Below are positions 9,701 through 17,304 of a stretch of DNA of 64,000 nt, piece after piece (position 1 is the stretch's first letter; each line of letters opens with the position of its first letter). A program made the position numbers and the translations under genes. Source of the DNA: Xylanibacter brevis ATCC 19188 (GTDB lineage Bacteria; Bacteroidota; Bacteroidia; Bacteroidales; Bacteroidaceae); NCBI RefSeq assembly GCF_000621725.1, contig NZ_JHXM01000003.1, positions 186,001-250,000 of the forward strand. Direction: 5' to 3'. The notes under the pieces are model-generated. The model did not search any database and was not told the origin of the DNA. It was given only the letters and a program-made list of their open reading frames with translations.

Positions 9701-9831
9701 CTGACACCAATCAGTGGTTCGTTGGTCTCAGCATCGGTTACCGTGCCTTTCACGCTCTGAGCCTGCAACCCGAGAGGGATGAAGAAGAGCATCATCAGCA
9801 CAGTTTTCCATGAAAATGTTCTTTGTTCCAT
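6787..9831 (-). CDS. SusC/RagA-family TonB-dependent outer-membrane transporter
   Basis: The protein has 1014 residues. Order: signal peptide, a carboxypeptidase-regulatory-like domain (VKGTVTDAETNEPLIGVSV, about 28-110), a TonB-box-like stretch (DVVVIGYGTQKKADLTGAVG), a plug (QVPGISVSTTSQPG, then QIRGVGSFNTVGPLYVIDGM and AAAIYGARGANGVILITTKR), and a beta-barrel ending in the expected terminal phenylalanine (NFGLQVTF). It imports oligosaccharides with its SusD partner, powered by TonB. It is the first gene of the operon reaching the left edge, behind a TACATTTG element at 9882-9889. The divergence and position of the hybrid regulator suggest glycan-induced control. Confidence 0.96.
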   Translation of the reverse strand: MEQRTFSWKTVLMMLFFIPLGLQAQSVKGTVTDAETNEPLIGVSVKSIDGKGMAVTDFDGNYSIQAGKNERLQFSYIGYLLKTVPVGNKSTIDVALSPDVQTLNDVVVIGYGTQKKADLTGAVGVVDMKEAAKTAATNIYEMLQGQVPGISVSTTSQPGVMSKVQIRGVGSFNTVGPLYVIDGMIANDANHLNPNEIETMQVLKDASAAAIYGARGANGVILITTKRGKKGEPSLDVTATWSVSDMPKKIDMMSATDFMKYNEQAYINAGEQWPAHYYAEDMVGKYIPSTDWQKAKFQTGFTQDYNVMYRQGSDNVNMAIGGGYMDQTGVIDGPDYRRFTARINSDATYGILKIGENLTFQHTIHHETTGGGFWNALSMPSVIPVRDPNEGSGRGGYGYGGTNFLTYTSNPVGEQERYQDLSINNRALGNVYAELSLFKHFTYKINFGIDAWFGRHKNFDYGYTLRLNSVETHFTNALYDNRDQRITTILENTLTYQNTFGKHNLTVLAGHTAEDVNWHWLEAVGYDQKVPGLVEIDLAGEQHSMSGSEQQRRQLSYLGRIDYNYDGKYLAQFNFRSDGSSKFGPNNRRGYFPSFSFGWRVSEEKFFEPLKQTINNLKVRASWGKVGDMQSLGNYAYIPSIDHSGPYEGFYAIFGPSKNETVLNGATQSAMVNVNLGWETKTTTNIGLDFNMFNNRLFGTFEWFTAKSTDLLLNKPQSWATGVGSIWTNFGEMRNSGIELTLGWRDKAGELDYSVSANVSTVRNEVLRMGESYVMDAYTRTEVGRSISDFYLIPFAGIFQSMDEVYDHTTTLADGTIKVIQPDAKPGDVRYVDVNGDGVIDTNDRTWSGSPLPKFELGLNVSLAYKNFDFNMFWAGKFGNKIYNELRKNLLNFNVDNIPADAAPWTWDNPSTEYPRMLAGTTSNNIGYCDRFLENGSYFRLKNLQLGYTLPASLTQKAYIRKVRAYISGTNLLTITKYKGYDPDIICNNVYSQGIDNGQYPSSRQVNFGLQVTF

Positions 9832-9881
9832 ATAATTATTGTTAGGTAGTAATATACTCCCATTAATTAGGTTTAACGCTG

Positions 9882-9889
9882 CAAATGTA
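9882..9889 (-). promoter_or_regulatory. Promoter -7 element of the susC operon
   Basis: The minus strand reads TACATTTG, matching the Bacteroidota TAnnTTTG -7 element, about 50 nt before the susC start at 9831. No good -33 TTTG was found, as is common for promoters that need an activator, here plausibly the adjacent hybrid regulator. Confidence 0.6.
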
Positions 9890-9951
9890 CAGCTAAAGGG
9901 TGAATTTGATATGTAATATTGTTTAGATTTCAGGTAAAAATGAATTTCACT

Positions 9952-12900
9952 CTAACTTTTCTTGCTACAGTAGTCTGTAGGACTCATGCCCACATGTTTC
10001 TTGAACGTCTTCGAGAAGTAGCTGGGATCTGAGAAGCCGGTGCTGTAGGCTGTCTCGGAGACGTTATAGCCATTCTGCAACATCTGACAGGCTTTGTCGA
10101 GTCGCTTCTTGCGGATGTAGTCGCCCATGGACATGTTGAGGATGTTCTTCATCTTGATGTGCAGCAGACTACGACTGACGCCCAGCGCCTCGGTGATGTC
10201 GGTAATCGAGAAGTCGCTGTTGGCCAGGTTGGCCTCAACAATCTCGGCCATTTTCTGCACAAAGGCTTTGTCGAGCTCGCCCAGCGTGTCGGTGGCATCG
10301 ATGTCGGCACTGTCGGCATCTACAATCTCCTTCTGGCGCTTCTCCACCAGCTGCATGATATTGCTGACCTGCAACTGCAGGATGTCGGGGTCGAAGGGTT
10401 TCGAGACGTAGGCCTCGGCACCGCTCTGATAGCCCTCGAGCACATCGTTGCTCTCGCTCTTGGCTGTGAGCAGGATGACGGGGATATGGGAGGTTTGCAT
10501 GTCGGCCTTCAGCGTGCGACACAGCTCGATGCCGTCCATCTCGGGCATCATCACGTCTGAGATGACCAGCTGCACCTGCTGCTCGTGTGCCAGCTGGAGC
10601 GCCTCCTTACCATTGGTGGCGGTGATCACATGATAATCCTTTGAGAAATAGTCGCGCAGGAACTGCAGCAGGTCGGCATTGTCATCGACAATCATGATCG
10701 ACATGCGGTCGTTGTCTTCATGCTGTTCCAGCGGCACGCTATCTGTGGGGGCGACGATGGCCGGCTGGGCAAACTTATACTGGTCGATGGGCTTGATCAC
10801 CTTATCGTCGGTAATCAGGCTCTTTTCGGGGAAGGCATTGGCCGACACGTTCATCCAGACGGTAAAGGTGCTGCCCTGCCCTACGGTGCTGTCCACTTGT
10901 ATCTCGCCTTTATGCAGATCAACCAGTCGTTTCACCAGCGACAGGCCAATGCCCCAACCGCTGTTGTTGGTATTGAAACCGCGCTTGGTCTGATAGAAAC
11001 GGGTGAAGATGTTCTCCAGTTCTTCCTTGACAATGCCAATGCCGGTGTCTTTCACTTGGAAACAGAGGTAAGTGTATGGACTGTCTTTCTTGACGGTGAT
11101 GCAGGCGTTGACCGTGATGTTACCGCCCTGTGGGGTGAACTTGATGGCGTTAGAGACCAGGTTGTTCAGGATGCGCTCTACATAAGAGGGCGAGAACCAC
11201 ACCTCCTCACCATTGTTCTCTGTGCTGACGCTCAGGTTGATGCCTTTCTCATTACAAGCCACGTAGAAGTTGGCCATGCCCAGCTCGATAAATTCCAGCG
11301 GGTTGCCTTTCTGCAGATAGAACGAGAAATGGTCTGTCTCTATCTTATTGAAGGTCACCAGCTCGCCAATGAGCTCTTCCATCTTGTTGGCATTCTTGAT
11401 AATCATGTTCACATGGTTGCGCGACTCCTCGCTCATGGTCTCTTTGGCCATGCTCTTCAGCGGAGCAATGATGAGCGACAACGGGGTCTTCAGCTCGTGC
11501 GAGACGGTGGTGAAGAAGTCAAACTTAGCCTTGTCAAGTTCTTCAAGCTTCTCTTTTTCCATGTTGGCAATGCGCACGGCGTTGCGCTCCTGCATGCGCA
11601 CCTTGAACAGGCGCTGAGTCAGTGCTACAAGCACGAAAAACACAAGCAGATAGAACAGATAGGCCCAGGTGGAGCGGTAGAACGGTGGGGCCACCACGAT
11701 GGTGATCACCTTCTCCGGACAGTTCTCCCAACCGCGGTTGCTATTGTTGGCTCGGACGTGCAGGGTGTAGGTGCCCGGCGGCAGGTTGTAGCCCGAGAAG
11801 CGACGCTCGGTGCCCACGTTGCGCCACGTGCGGTCTATGCCCTCGAGCCACACCTGATAGTTGATGGTCGAGGTGTTGCCTGGCATGATGACGCTATAAT
11901 CGATGCTAAACGAGTGTGCCTGCGAGTAAGAAAGTTCAATTTTGGCGGTTTCATCGAGTTCTTGCGTCAATGGAGAGTCCTCGCTAAGGCTATTGATTTC
12001 CTCATCGTTGATGGTGAGTCGCTTCAGGTGAACATAGAAAGGACCGGTCTTTTCCTTGATATCTTTCGGATAGAAAGCAATGAGACCATTGATGGTGCCG
12101 AAGAACATACGGCCGTCGGCGGCCTTCAACGAGGAGGCGAAGTTAAACTGGTTAGACGGCAGACCGTTCGACTCGGCCGAGAAGCGTACAATGGCTTCGG
12201 TCTTAGGACTATAGCTGAACAGGCCCCTACTGGTACTGATCCAGAGGTGTCCGCTCTTATCTTCCTCGATGCTGCAGATGGTGCACTGCGACAGGATATC
12301 GCTCTCGATGGAGTGTATCTTGCCGTCAGGGGTCATAAACTGCAGGCCGTTGTTGTTGTTGCCAATCCACAGCGTGCCATTCGTGTCTTGATACAGACAG
12401 ATGATATAGTTGTCTTTCAGTCCTTTGCCGTCAGAGGTCTTGATGCTGCTCACCGTGCCACGCTGACCATCCACGCGGAAGATGCCATGGTTGATGACGC
12501 TGACCCACAGGTTGTCGTGACGGTCTATGTGAAGCGAATAGATGAAGGTCTCGTCCAGATCCTTGGTACCGGTGACGAGGAATTCGTCTTTCTGGGCATC
12601 ATAGTAGCGGAGTCCTTCCATCGTAGCCACCCAGATGCGACCGTTTTTCTGCTTGGCAATGCTGAAACAGGCCTCAGAGGGCAGACCATTAGAACGGAAA
12701 TAGTGCTTGATGGCTTTGGTTCTGAGGTTATAGCGGTAGAGGCCGTCAAAGCGGGTACCTATCCAGATGTCGGCAGTCTCGGCATCATAATAGAGGCCGT
12801 GCACGTTGTTGGCCTTGGCGGGCAGACCGGCAAAGACTGAGAACTGGTTGGCGGCTTGGTCGTAGATGTTGATGCCGCCATCCTCGGTGGCAATCCAAAA

Positions 12901-13956
12901 GATGCCTGGTGTGGTCTCGATGATGGTGCGGGGCACACGTGCTTTCAACTGATTGGGCTGCAGGCCGGGCTTGAACAGCAGTATCTGGTCGTTGTCGTTC
13001 TGCAGATAGTCCACACCTCCGAAGTAGGAGCCCAGCCAGATGTTCGACTCCTTATCACAGAAAATGGTATAGATTGCATTATCGCTCAGCGAGTTGGCAT
13101 CAGACAACTGGTGGCTGAGTGTCTCTATCTCGCCATTGGGATGGATAATGCTAACACCCTTCTCCGTGCCCAACCAGATGCGATGACGGTTGTCCTCGGT
13201 GATGCAACGCACGATGCCGCTGGACAGTACCTCGGCTGGATAGACCTTGGTGGCGCCACTCTTCAGGTCGATACGCATAGCGCCCTGACCATTGCGACCA
13301 ATCCACAGCCGTCCCTGCGAGTCGAACTGCAGGGGTACGATGACGTGGGCGCCCTTCATGAAGTCCTGATAGTAGGTTTGCGGCAACAACGAGAAGTTAG
13401 TCAACGAGCGGTCGTAGCTAAAGATGGAGCTATTGGTTGCCACATAGAGATTGTCGTTGTGGTCCACGGCCAGCGAGTTGACGAAGTCGGCAATCATCGT
13501 AGGGATGGTGATCATGGAGTCTTGCTGCTCGTCGTAGCGGCACAGCGTGTTACCACCAAAGAAGATGTCGCCCTGCTTGGTCTCTGTGATAGACCAGAAA
13601 AGGCCCTTGCCAACGGCATAGTTGTAGAAGTCATCGGAATCGGGACGATAGCGGCTGATGCCGTTCTCGGTGGTAATCCACAGGCGATTCTTTCGGTCCA
13701 CGTGCAAGCCATGCACAAAGTTATGACTCAGCGTATGGGGCTGAGAGGTGTGATAATAGGTGCGAATGTCATAACCATCATAGCGTGCCAGGCCGTTGCG
13801 GGTGCCTATCCACATGTAGCCCTTGGCATCCTGCGCCAGGGCCTCCACCTGCTGATGGGGCAGTCCGCTCTTGCTGTCAACATGCTGAAAACGGTAGTTG
13901 CCCGCCCAGCCCATCGACGCTAGTAGCACGGAGATGATGGTGATGATGTATCGCAT
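9952..13956 (-). CDS. Hybrid two-component system regulator (HTCS): periplasmic sensor, histidine kinase, receiver, AraC output
   Basis: This 1334-residue protein carries a complete phosphorelay. A signal/anchor (1-20) is followed by about 14 propeller repeats of the Reg_prop type (WIGTRNGLARYD, IWLGTEKGVSI, LWISTSRGLFSY) and a Y_Y_Y domain (about 690-757, GYNLPPGTYTLHVRA). A membrane helix lies at about 761-782. The kinase has H820 in SHELKTPLS, an N-box (NLVSNAIKFTPQGG) and a G-box (DTGIGI). The receiver has phospho-acceptor D1134 (ISDVMMPEMDG) and K1186. The C-terminal AraC helix-turn-helix spans about 1230-1334 (GFSDPSYFSKTFKKHVGMSP). It should sense a glycan fragment in the periplasm and switch on the susC operon. 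It starts 9 nt after the GH43 stop, so both share a transcript. Confidence 0.95.
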   Translation of the reverse strand: MRYIITIISVLLASMGWAGNYRFQHVDSKSGLPHQQVEALAQDAKGYMWIGTRNGLARYDGYDIRTYYHTSQPHTLSHNFVHGLHVDRKNRLWITTENGISRYRPDSDDFYNYAVGKGLFWSITETKQGDIFFGGNTLCRYDEQQDSMITIPTMIADFVNSLAVDHNDNLYVATNSSIFSYDRSLTNFSLLPQTYYQDFMKGAHVIVPLQFDSQGRLWIGRNGQGAMRIDLKSGATKVYPAEVLSSGIVRCITEDNRHRIWLGTEKGVSIIHPNGEIETLSHQLSDANSLSDNAIYTIFCDKESNIWLGSYFGGVDYLQNDNDQILLFKPGLQPNQLKARVPRTIIETTPGIFWIATEDGGINIYDQAANQFSVFAGLPAKANNVHGLYYDAETADIWIGTRFDGLYRYNLRTKAIKHYFRSNGLPSEACFSIAKQKNGRIWVATMEGLRYYDAQKDEFLVTGTKDLDETFIYSLHIDRHDNLWVSVINHGIFRVDGQRGTVSSIKTSDGKGLKDNYIICLYQDTNGTLWIGNNNNGLQFMTPDGKIHSIESDILSQCTICSIEEDKSGHLWISTSRGLFSYSPKTEAIVRFSAESNGLPSNQFNFASSLKAADGRMFFGTINGLIAFYPKDIKEKTGPFYVHLKRLTINDEEINSLSEDSPLTQELDETAKIELSYSQAHSFSIDYSVIMPGNTSTINYQVWLEGIDRTWRNVGTERRFSGYNLPPGTYTLHVRANNSNRGWENCPEKVITIVVAPPFYRSTWAYLFYLLVFFVLVALTQRLFKVRMQERNAVRIANMEKEKLEELDKAKFDFFTTVSHELKTPLSLIIAPLKSMAKETMSEESRNHVNMIIKNANKMEELIGELVTFNKIETDHFSFYLQKGNPLEFIELGMANFYVACNEKGINLSVSTENNGEEVWFSPSYVERILNNLVSNAIKFTPQGGNITVNACITVKKDSPYTYLCFQVKDTGIGIVKEELENIFTRFYQTKRGFNTNNSGWGIGLSLVKRLVDLHKGEIQVDSTVGQGSTFTVWMNVSANAFPEKSLITDDKVIKPIDQYKFAQPAIVAPTDSVPLEQHEDNDRMSIMIVDDNADLLQFLRDYFSKDYHVITATNGKEALQLAHEQQVQLVISDVMMPEMDGIELCRTLKADMQTSHIPVILLTAKSESNDVLEGYQSGAEAYVSKPFDPDILQLQVSNIMQLVEKRQKEIVDADSADIDATDTLGELDKAFVQKMAEIVEANLANSDFSITDITEALGVSRSLLHIKMKNILNMSMGDYIRKKRLDKACQMLQNGYNVSETAYSTGFSDPSYFSKTFKKHVGMSPTDYCSKKS

Positions 13957-13965
13957 AGGTATTTC

Positions 13966-14955
13966 TTAGAATTGAGGTGCCTCGTGTTCGGTGGATGGCA
14001 CACTGTTCTCGATGTATGGCCAACCGTCTTTCCACTTCACTTCGTCGAGCAGCAACACTCTGCCTGCATCGGGGTCATCACGATGGAAGGCATGATAGAG
14101 CATCCAGTCGCGTCCGTTCTTGTCGGTGACGAACTCGGCATTATGTCCGGTGCCCACAAACTGATCATTCTTGTGCAGGATAATCTCGTGGTGGTTCTTC
14201 AGAAGGGGCTGTCCCTGCTTATCGACATAGGGGCCCAGCAGTTTCTTCGAACGGCCCACAGTGACCTGATAGGTGCTCTTGGCGCCCTCGCAGCAGGTAC
14301 CACTCGAACCGAAGAGGTAGTAGTAGCCGTCGCGCTTCAGGATATAGGTGGCCTCCATGAAGGTGTCGGCCACCTTAAATAGCTTCTTGGGGTTCTTCAG
14401 TGCCAGTCCGTCGGCTGTCAGCTCGGCACCATAGATGCCTCGGAAACTACCCCAGAACAGGTATTTCTTGCCTTTTTCCTCGATATAGAAGGGGTCGATG
14501 CAGTTCTGCACGCCAATCTCTTTGCTGATAAACATCTTACCATGATCGGTGAAGGGACCCTCGGGCTTGTCGGCAGTGGCCACGCCAATGCCGCATTCCC
14601 ACTCGCCTCCCCATGTTGACATGGCATAATAGAGCACGTAACGACCGCCGAAGTAATTGATGTCGGGGGCCCAGATGCCGCCACGCTTCACAAAGCGAGG
14701 ACGTGTCTCGTCGGTGAATGCAGTGCCCAGGAAGGTCCAGTTGACCAAATCGTCGGAGCGATAGATGGGCAGGTTACGAACATTCTCGGTGGCATAGAGA
14801 TAGAAATGACCGTCATCGGCCTTGATGACTGTGGGATCGGGCAGACTATTATCTACAACAGGATTCTTGTAGGTGGTCTGTCCAACAGCTGTTGTCGCCA
14901 TGCCAAATACGGAAGCGGCAAAGGCACCAACCAGGATCAAAAGTCTAGAGTTCAT
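13966..14955 (-). CDS. GH43 glycoside hydrolase, arabinan endo-1,5-alpha-L-arabinosidase-like
   Basis: The protein has 329 residues with a signal peptide (to about VGQ26) and no lipobox, so it is probably periplasmic. The GH43 triad is visible: base D40 (SLPDPTV), pKa modulator D154 (NCIDPF) and acid E201 (DTFMEATYI). WAPDINYFGGRYVLYYA, the WGSFRGIYGAEL strand and GTGHNAEF (the usual histidine) fit arabinanase-like subfamilies better than xylosidases. It probably cleaves arabino-oligosaccharides after import, and may shape the signal sensed by the regulator with which it shares an operon. The exact linkage is inferred from family resemblance. Confidence 0.85.
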   Translation of the reverse strand: MNSRLLILVGAFAASVFGMATTAVGQTTYKNPVVDNSLPDPTVIKADDGHFYLYATENVRNLPIYRSDDLVNWTFLGTAFTDETRPRFVKRGGIWAPDINYFGGRYVLYYAMSTWGGEWECGIGVATADKPEGPFTDHGKMFISKEIGVQNCIDPFYIEEKGKKYLFWGSFRGIYGAELTADGLALKNPKKLFKVADTFMEATYILKRDGYYYLFGSSGTCCEGAKSTYQVTVGRSKKLLGPYVDKQGQPLLKNHHEIILHKNDQFVGTGHNAEFVTDKNGRDWMLYHAFHRDDPDAGRVLLLDEVKWKDGWPYIENSVPSTEHEAPQF

Positions 14956-14988
14956 GTTTTACAATTTGTTTGTTTGATTAATACCGTG

Positions 14989-14996
14989 CAAAAGTA
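14989..14996 (-). promoter_or_regulatory. Proximal -7 element for the GH43-HTCS operon
   Basis: The minus strand reads TACTTTTG (TAnnTTTG) about 35 nt before the GH43 start at 14955. No TTTG lies at the usual spacing upstream. A second, better promoter lies at 15094-15124. Confidence 0.55.
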
Positions 14997-15093
14997 CGTA
15001 TTATATACAAATCACTACGGCACTATCGTCCAACTCTTAGGTATTTTTGTCCATTCATTAAGCTAGAGAGGTATTCTTCGTAGCATTCTATCG

Positions 15094-15124
15094 CAAAGAT
15101 ACAACTTATTCCGAAATGAACAAA
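15094..15124 (-). promoter_or_regulatory. Distal Bacteroidota-type promoter for the GH43-HTCS operon
   Basis: The minus strand shows TTTG, a 19 nt spacer and TATCTTTG, a full match to the -33/-7 arrangement. Transcription would begin near 15088 and give a leader of about 130 nt before the GH43 start. The 22 nt repeat array lies about 110 nt further upstream. Confidence 0.65.
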
Positions 15125-15236
15125 AGAAATTGACTAAAAAAAACGACCTACCATTTGAAAAAGGCGCAAACACAGGCATTCCAGCACCCATTCGGCCAGA
15201 CCTCATCAATCATTTGCCTTGTTTCAGCAACTCATC

Positions 15237-15502
15237 GCGCCACTATCAAAAGCTGATACTAGCTCTTTTCACAGGTAAGACTAAAGTCTTTAAACTGATT
15301 CTAAAGTCTGAAAAGACAAAATCTAAAGTCTAGAAAGACAGAATCTAAAGTCTAGAATCATCATTTCTAGAGTCTAGAATCACCACTTCTAGAGTCTAGA
15401 ATGGAATCAATAGTGGCACTTTAGCAAGACAAAAGCGGTACTATAGCAAGACGATAGCGGTACTATAACAAGACGATAACGGTACTATAGTAAGTAGATA
15501 GC
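15237..15502. repeat. 22 nt-period tandem repeat array 1 (two unit families)
   Basis: Family A units start at 15300, 15322, 15344, 15366 and 15388, exactly 22 nt apart. Their core drifts from TCTAAAGTCTGAAAA to TCTAGAGTCTAGAA with a variable tail. A divergent member (CTAAAGTCTTTAA) sits at about 15280. Family B units start at 15415, 15437, 15459 and 15481, again 22 nt apart (core GGTACTATAGCAAGACGATA). A B-like unit, GCGCCACTATCAAAAGCTGA, opens the array at 15237. The period is not a multiple of three and stops abound, so this is not coding. The same two families form array 2 at 41042-41280. The function is unknown. Confidence 0.9.
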
Positions 15503-15559
15503 AGCCCTTTCCCTTTTTCAGAGCTGGGAACTGGCGAGGTAGCGAGAAGATACCACATA

Positions 15560-15701
15560 AAAGAAATTTAGCCCCCCTTCACAGGGAGGCTAAGCTCATG
15601 AAAAAACAAATAATTCCTAAAAATAAAACTACTAACTATTTACTAACAATGTATGATCAAGAATCTGTATCTTGTGTTATATGTCTATAGTCTTGTGTTG
15701 A
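15560..15701 (-). ncRNA. Candidate small RNA gene (promoter to terminator, about 140 nt)
   Basis: A complete minus-strand transcription unit seems to lie in the gap after the second GH43 gene. The promoter reads ATTG, 18 nt, TACTTTTG (15707-15736). The unit ends at a hairpin TTAGCC-CCC / GGG-GGCTAA (15568-15593) followed by AAATTTCTTTT on the minus strand. No credible minus-strand ORF lies between. It could also be the 3' end of the GH43 transcript that stops at 15756, with the promoter match accidental. No known RNA family was recognised. Confidence 0.4.
15568..15593 (-). terminator. Hairpin terminator
   Basis: The stem TTAGCC-c-CCC / GGG-a-GGCTAA has a 6 nt loop and is followed on the minus strand by a U-rich tract. 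It would terminate the candidate small RNA and any read-through from the GH43 gene ending at 15756. Confidence 0.6.
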
Positions 15702-15706
15702 CGATG

Positions 15707-15736
15707 CAAAAGTACTACTATTTATTTAATTACAAT
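15707..15736 (-). promoter_or_regulatory. Minus-strand promoter of the candidate small RNA
   Basis: ATTG, an 18 nt A+T-rich spacer and TACTTTTG are seen on the minus strand, 20-49 nt downstream of the GH43 stop and pointing away from it. No coding gene starts downstream within 700 nt, which is why a small RNA is proposed. Confidence 0.5.
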
Positions 15737-15755
15737 TGTATTTTTGTTTATTTCT

Positions 15756-16697
15756 TCAGTCATTTTGTGCATTTTGGTTCGGATACAACAATTTCTGACC
15801 TAATATTTTCATTTTACCGCGCGAAAATTTCATTGTTCCGATATACATACCGCGCGGATAAACCTCTGATACTGAATAGTGTGCATGAAACACTATTCGC
15901 ATTTTTCCGTCCTTATCCGTGAAGAAAGAATGGTGTCCAGTGCCATAAAGTCCGTCCACGCGCTGCACAATCGGGTTGTACTTGAACTTGGTCCACGGAC
16001 CCATGGGCGACTGACTAGTGGCGTAGCCCACTCCATAGTCGTGACTGCGGAAATCGTTTCCGGAATAAGTAAGATAGTACGTACCCTTATGTTTTACCAT
16101 GAAAGGTCCCTCGTTGACACGGCCCAACTTCTCTTCCCAGGGTGCCGACACACTGAAACAGTGCTTCAACGTGCCCTGTTTGGGGGTGATGCCGTCGGCC
16201 TCGAGCTCGCACACCCAGATGCAGTTGCCATCGGTGAAACGGACAAAAAAGCAATATAAACGACCATCTTCGTCCTGGAAAACACTAGAGTCGATACATT
16301 TCTCATCGCCTATCAGGGGCTTCATCATGCGCCCACCCACCTGTTTGAAGGGACCACGGGGCGAATCGGCCACCGCTACATAGAGGTGCTCGTTGGCAGA
16401 ATAGTACATATAGTAGCGCCCGTTGCGCAGATAGACCTCGGGAGCCCAGAACCACTGTTCCTCGCTGGTGTTGTCCTTATGCAGCGCCAGTCCGCCGCGC
16501 TGCCACGTCTGCAGGTCTTTCGAGGTGTAGTACTCGATGCCTTCCTTGGCACCTGTGCCATAGGCATAGTAGGTATCGCCATCTAAAAGTATATAGGGGT
16601 CGGCCAGGGGCACCTCGCTGACGCGTTGGGCGCGACATACCGTTGCGCTGACCACAAACAACGTCAGCGTCGTCAAGATTATCCAAAATTGTTTCAT
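15756..16697 (-). CDS. GH43 glycoside hydrolase (arabinofuranosidase/xylosidase-like)
   Basis: This 313-residue protein has a signal peptide (MKQFWIILTTLTLFVVSATV, cut near CRAQ). The GH43 triad is complete: D33 (PLADPYI), D136 (EKCIDSSVF) and E196 (GRVNEGPF). Also typical are YYAYGTG, WFWAPEVYLRNGRYYMYYS and YGTGHHSFF. It is a single-domain enzyme, shorter than multi-domain GH43 xylosidases, and probably exo-acting in the periplasm on arabinose- or xylose-containing fragments. It is 14 nt after the stop of a small membrane protein and probably shares its promoter at 17175-17206. Cysteine 21 is near the signal-peptide end, so a lipoprotein is not fully excluded. Confidence 0.85.
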   Translation of the reverse strand: MKQFWIILTTLTLFVVSATVCRAQRVSEVPLADPYILLDGDTYYAYGTGAKEGIEYYTSKDLQTWQRGGLALHKDNTSEEQWFWAPEVYLRNGRYYMYYSANEHLYVAVADSPRGPFKQVGGRMMKPLIGDEKCIDSSVFQDEDGRLYCFFVRFTDGNCIWVCELEADGITPKQGTLKHCFSVSAPWEEKLGRVNEGPFMVKHKGTYYLTYSGNDFRSHDYGVGYATSQSPMGPWTKFKYNPIVQRVDGLYGTGHHSFFTDKDGKMRIVFHAHYSVSEVYPRGMYIGTMKFSRGKMKILGQKLLYPNQNAQND

Positions 16698-16711
16698 TGT
16701 TGGGAGACTAT

Positions 16712-17140
16712 TTAATGAAAAATGCTTTGTATCTTAGCCTCATCGACCAACAGCTTCACTTTGCCAAAGAAGCCAATCGTGATGGGCACGTTCATACCGT
16801 GATACTTCACCATGCCTACGTTCACCACCTTGTAGTCATGAACCTCAAAGTTCTGACGCATGAAGTTGTCAAACGTACTCACAGCCGCGTTTGTGCCCAT
16901 ATCGACCGCCATGTCAGAAAGGGAATCAAGCATGTCGTCCGACAAGTTCTCTCTCAGTTCCTCGGGCAACTGGTCTGCCACAGCATCAGCCACAGGCACG
17001 GCAGCCAGTTTCTGACTTGCCACCTTCATGGCGACAACGCGTACAGTGACATAGTGATCCGATTCATTGGGTTTTGTGAAAGTCATAATGACAAGTAAGG
17101 CAATCACAAACATCAAAAACAAAACTACTACTCTTTTCAT
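16712..17140 (-). CDS. Small membrane-anchored protein, DUF4359-like
   Basis: This 142-residue protein has one N-terminal membrane segment (VVVLFLMFVIALLVIMTF, about 3-20) followed by TKPNESDHYVTV. The rest is soluble, with a helical region (ADQLPEELRENLSDDMLDSL) and a C-terminal beta part (KYHGMNVPITIGFFGKVKLL). The TxPxE...H layout after the helix recalls DUF4359 proteins of Bacteroidota, but I am not sure of that assignment. It is probably anchored in the inner membrane facing the periplasm. It has its own good promoter and precedes the GH43 gene by 14 nt. No link to glycan metabolism is evident from the sequence itself. Confidence 0.6.
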   Translation of the reverse strand: MKRVVVLFLMFVIALLVIMTFTKPNESDHYVTVRVVAMKVASQKLAAVPVADAVADQLPEELRENLSDDMLDSLSDMAVDMGTNAAVSTFDNFMRQNFEVHDYKVVNVGMVKYHGMNVPITIGFFGKVKLLVDEAKIQSIFH

Positions 17141-17174
17141 TGAATTTGGTTCTTAGTTTAGTTAATATCGGGTG

Positions 17175-17206
17175 CAAAGGTAAGAACAATTATTGAGAAA
17201 AACAAA
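17175..17206 (-). promoter_or_regulatory. Bacteroidota-type promoter
   Basis: The minus strand shows TTTG, 20 nt, TACCTTTG, then a leader of about 30 nt to the ATG at 17140. This is a full -33/-7 match and so drives the small membrane protein and probably the GH43 gene behind it. Confidence 0.7.
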
Positions 17207-17241
17207 CTTTTGTGTCTTTAAAACGGCATCGCCGTATAACA

Positions 17242-17276
17242 AGAGCGGCACCATTCGCTGAGAATGATGCCGCTCT
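17242..17276 (-). terminator. Hairpin terminator after the M6 peptidase gene
   Basis: A 14 bp stem with one mismatch (AGAGCGGCA..CATTC / GAATG..GCCGCTCT) has a 5 nt loop. It lies about 30 nt after the stop at 17305. The U-tract is weak (TTGTTAT), so it may act in both directions or only partly. Confidence 0.6.
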
Positions 17277-17304
17277 AATGCGTTAATATCGTCGGTTTTA
17301 TCGC

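Noticed and set aside
10720..13923. Long plus-strand open frames (706 and 355 codons)
   Set aside because: They lie wholly antisense to the hybrid regulator, whose domains are complete, and show no domain, signal peptide or promoter. Low stop density in the antisense frame explains them.
14939..14954. Single TCTAGA-containing match (AAAGTCTAGAGTTC) at the start of the GH43 gene, as an extra A unit
   Set aside because: It is one isolated, coding copy out of phase with array 1, so chance is the simpler explanation.
15237..15502. CRISPR array
   Set aside because: Repeats of 13-15 nt with 7-9 nt variable parts are far too short, the units drift in sequence, and no cas gene is present.
15598..15690. 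Possible 30-codon plus-strand ORF (MKKQIIPKNKTTNYLLTMYD...)
   Set aside because: It has no promoter on its strand, no recognisable family, and overlaps a better-supported minus-strand transcription unit; it could be a remnant but nothing supports it.
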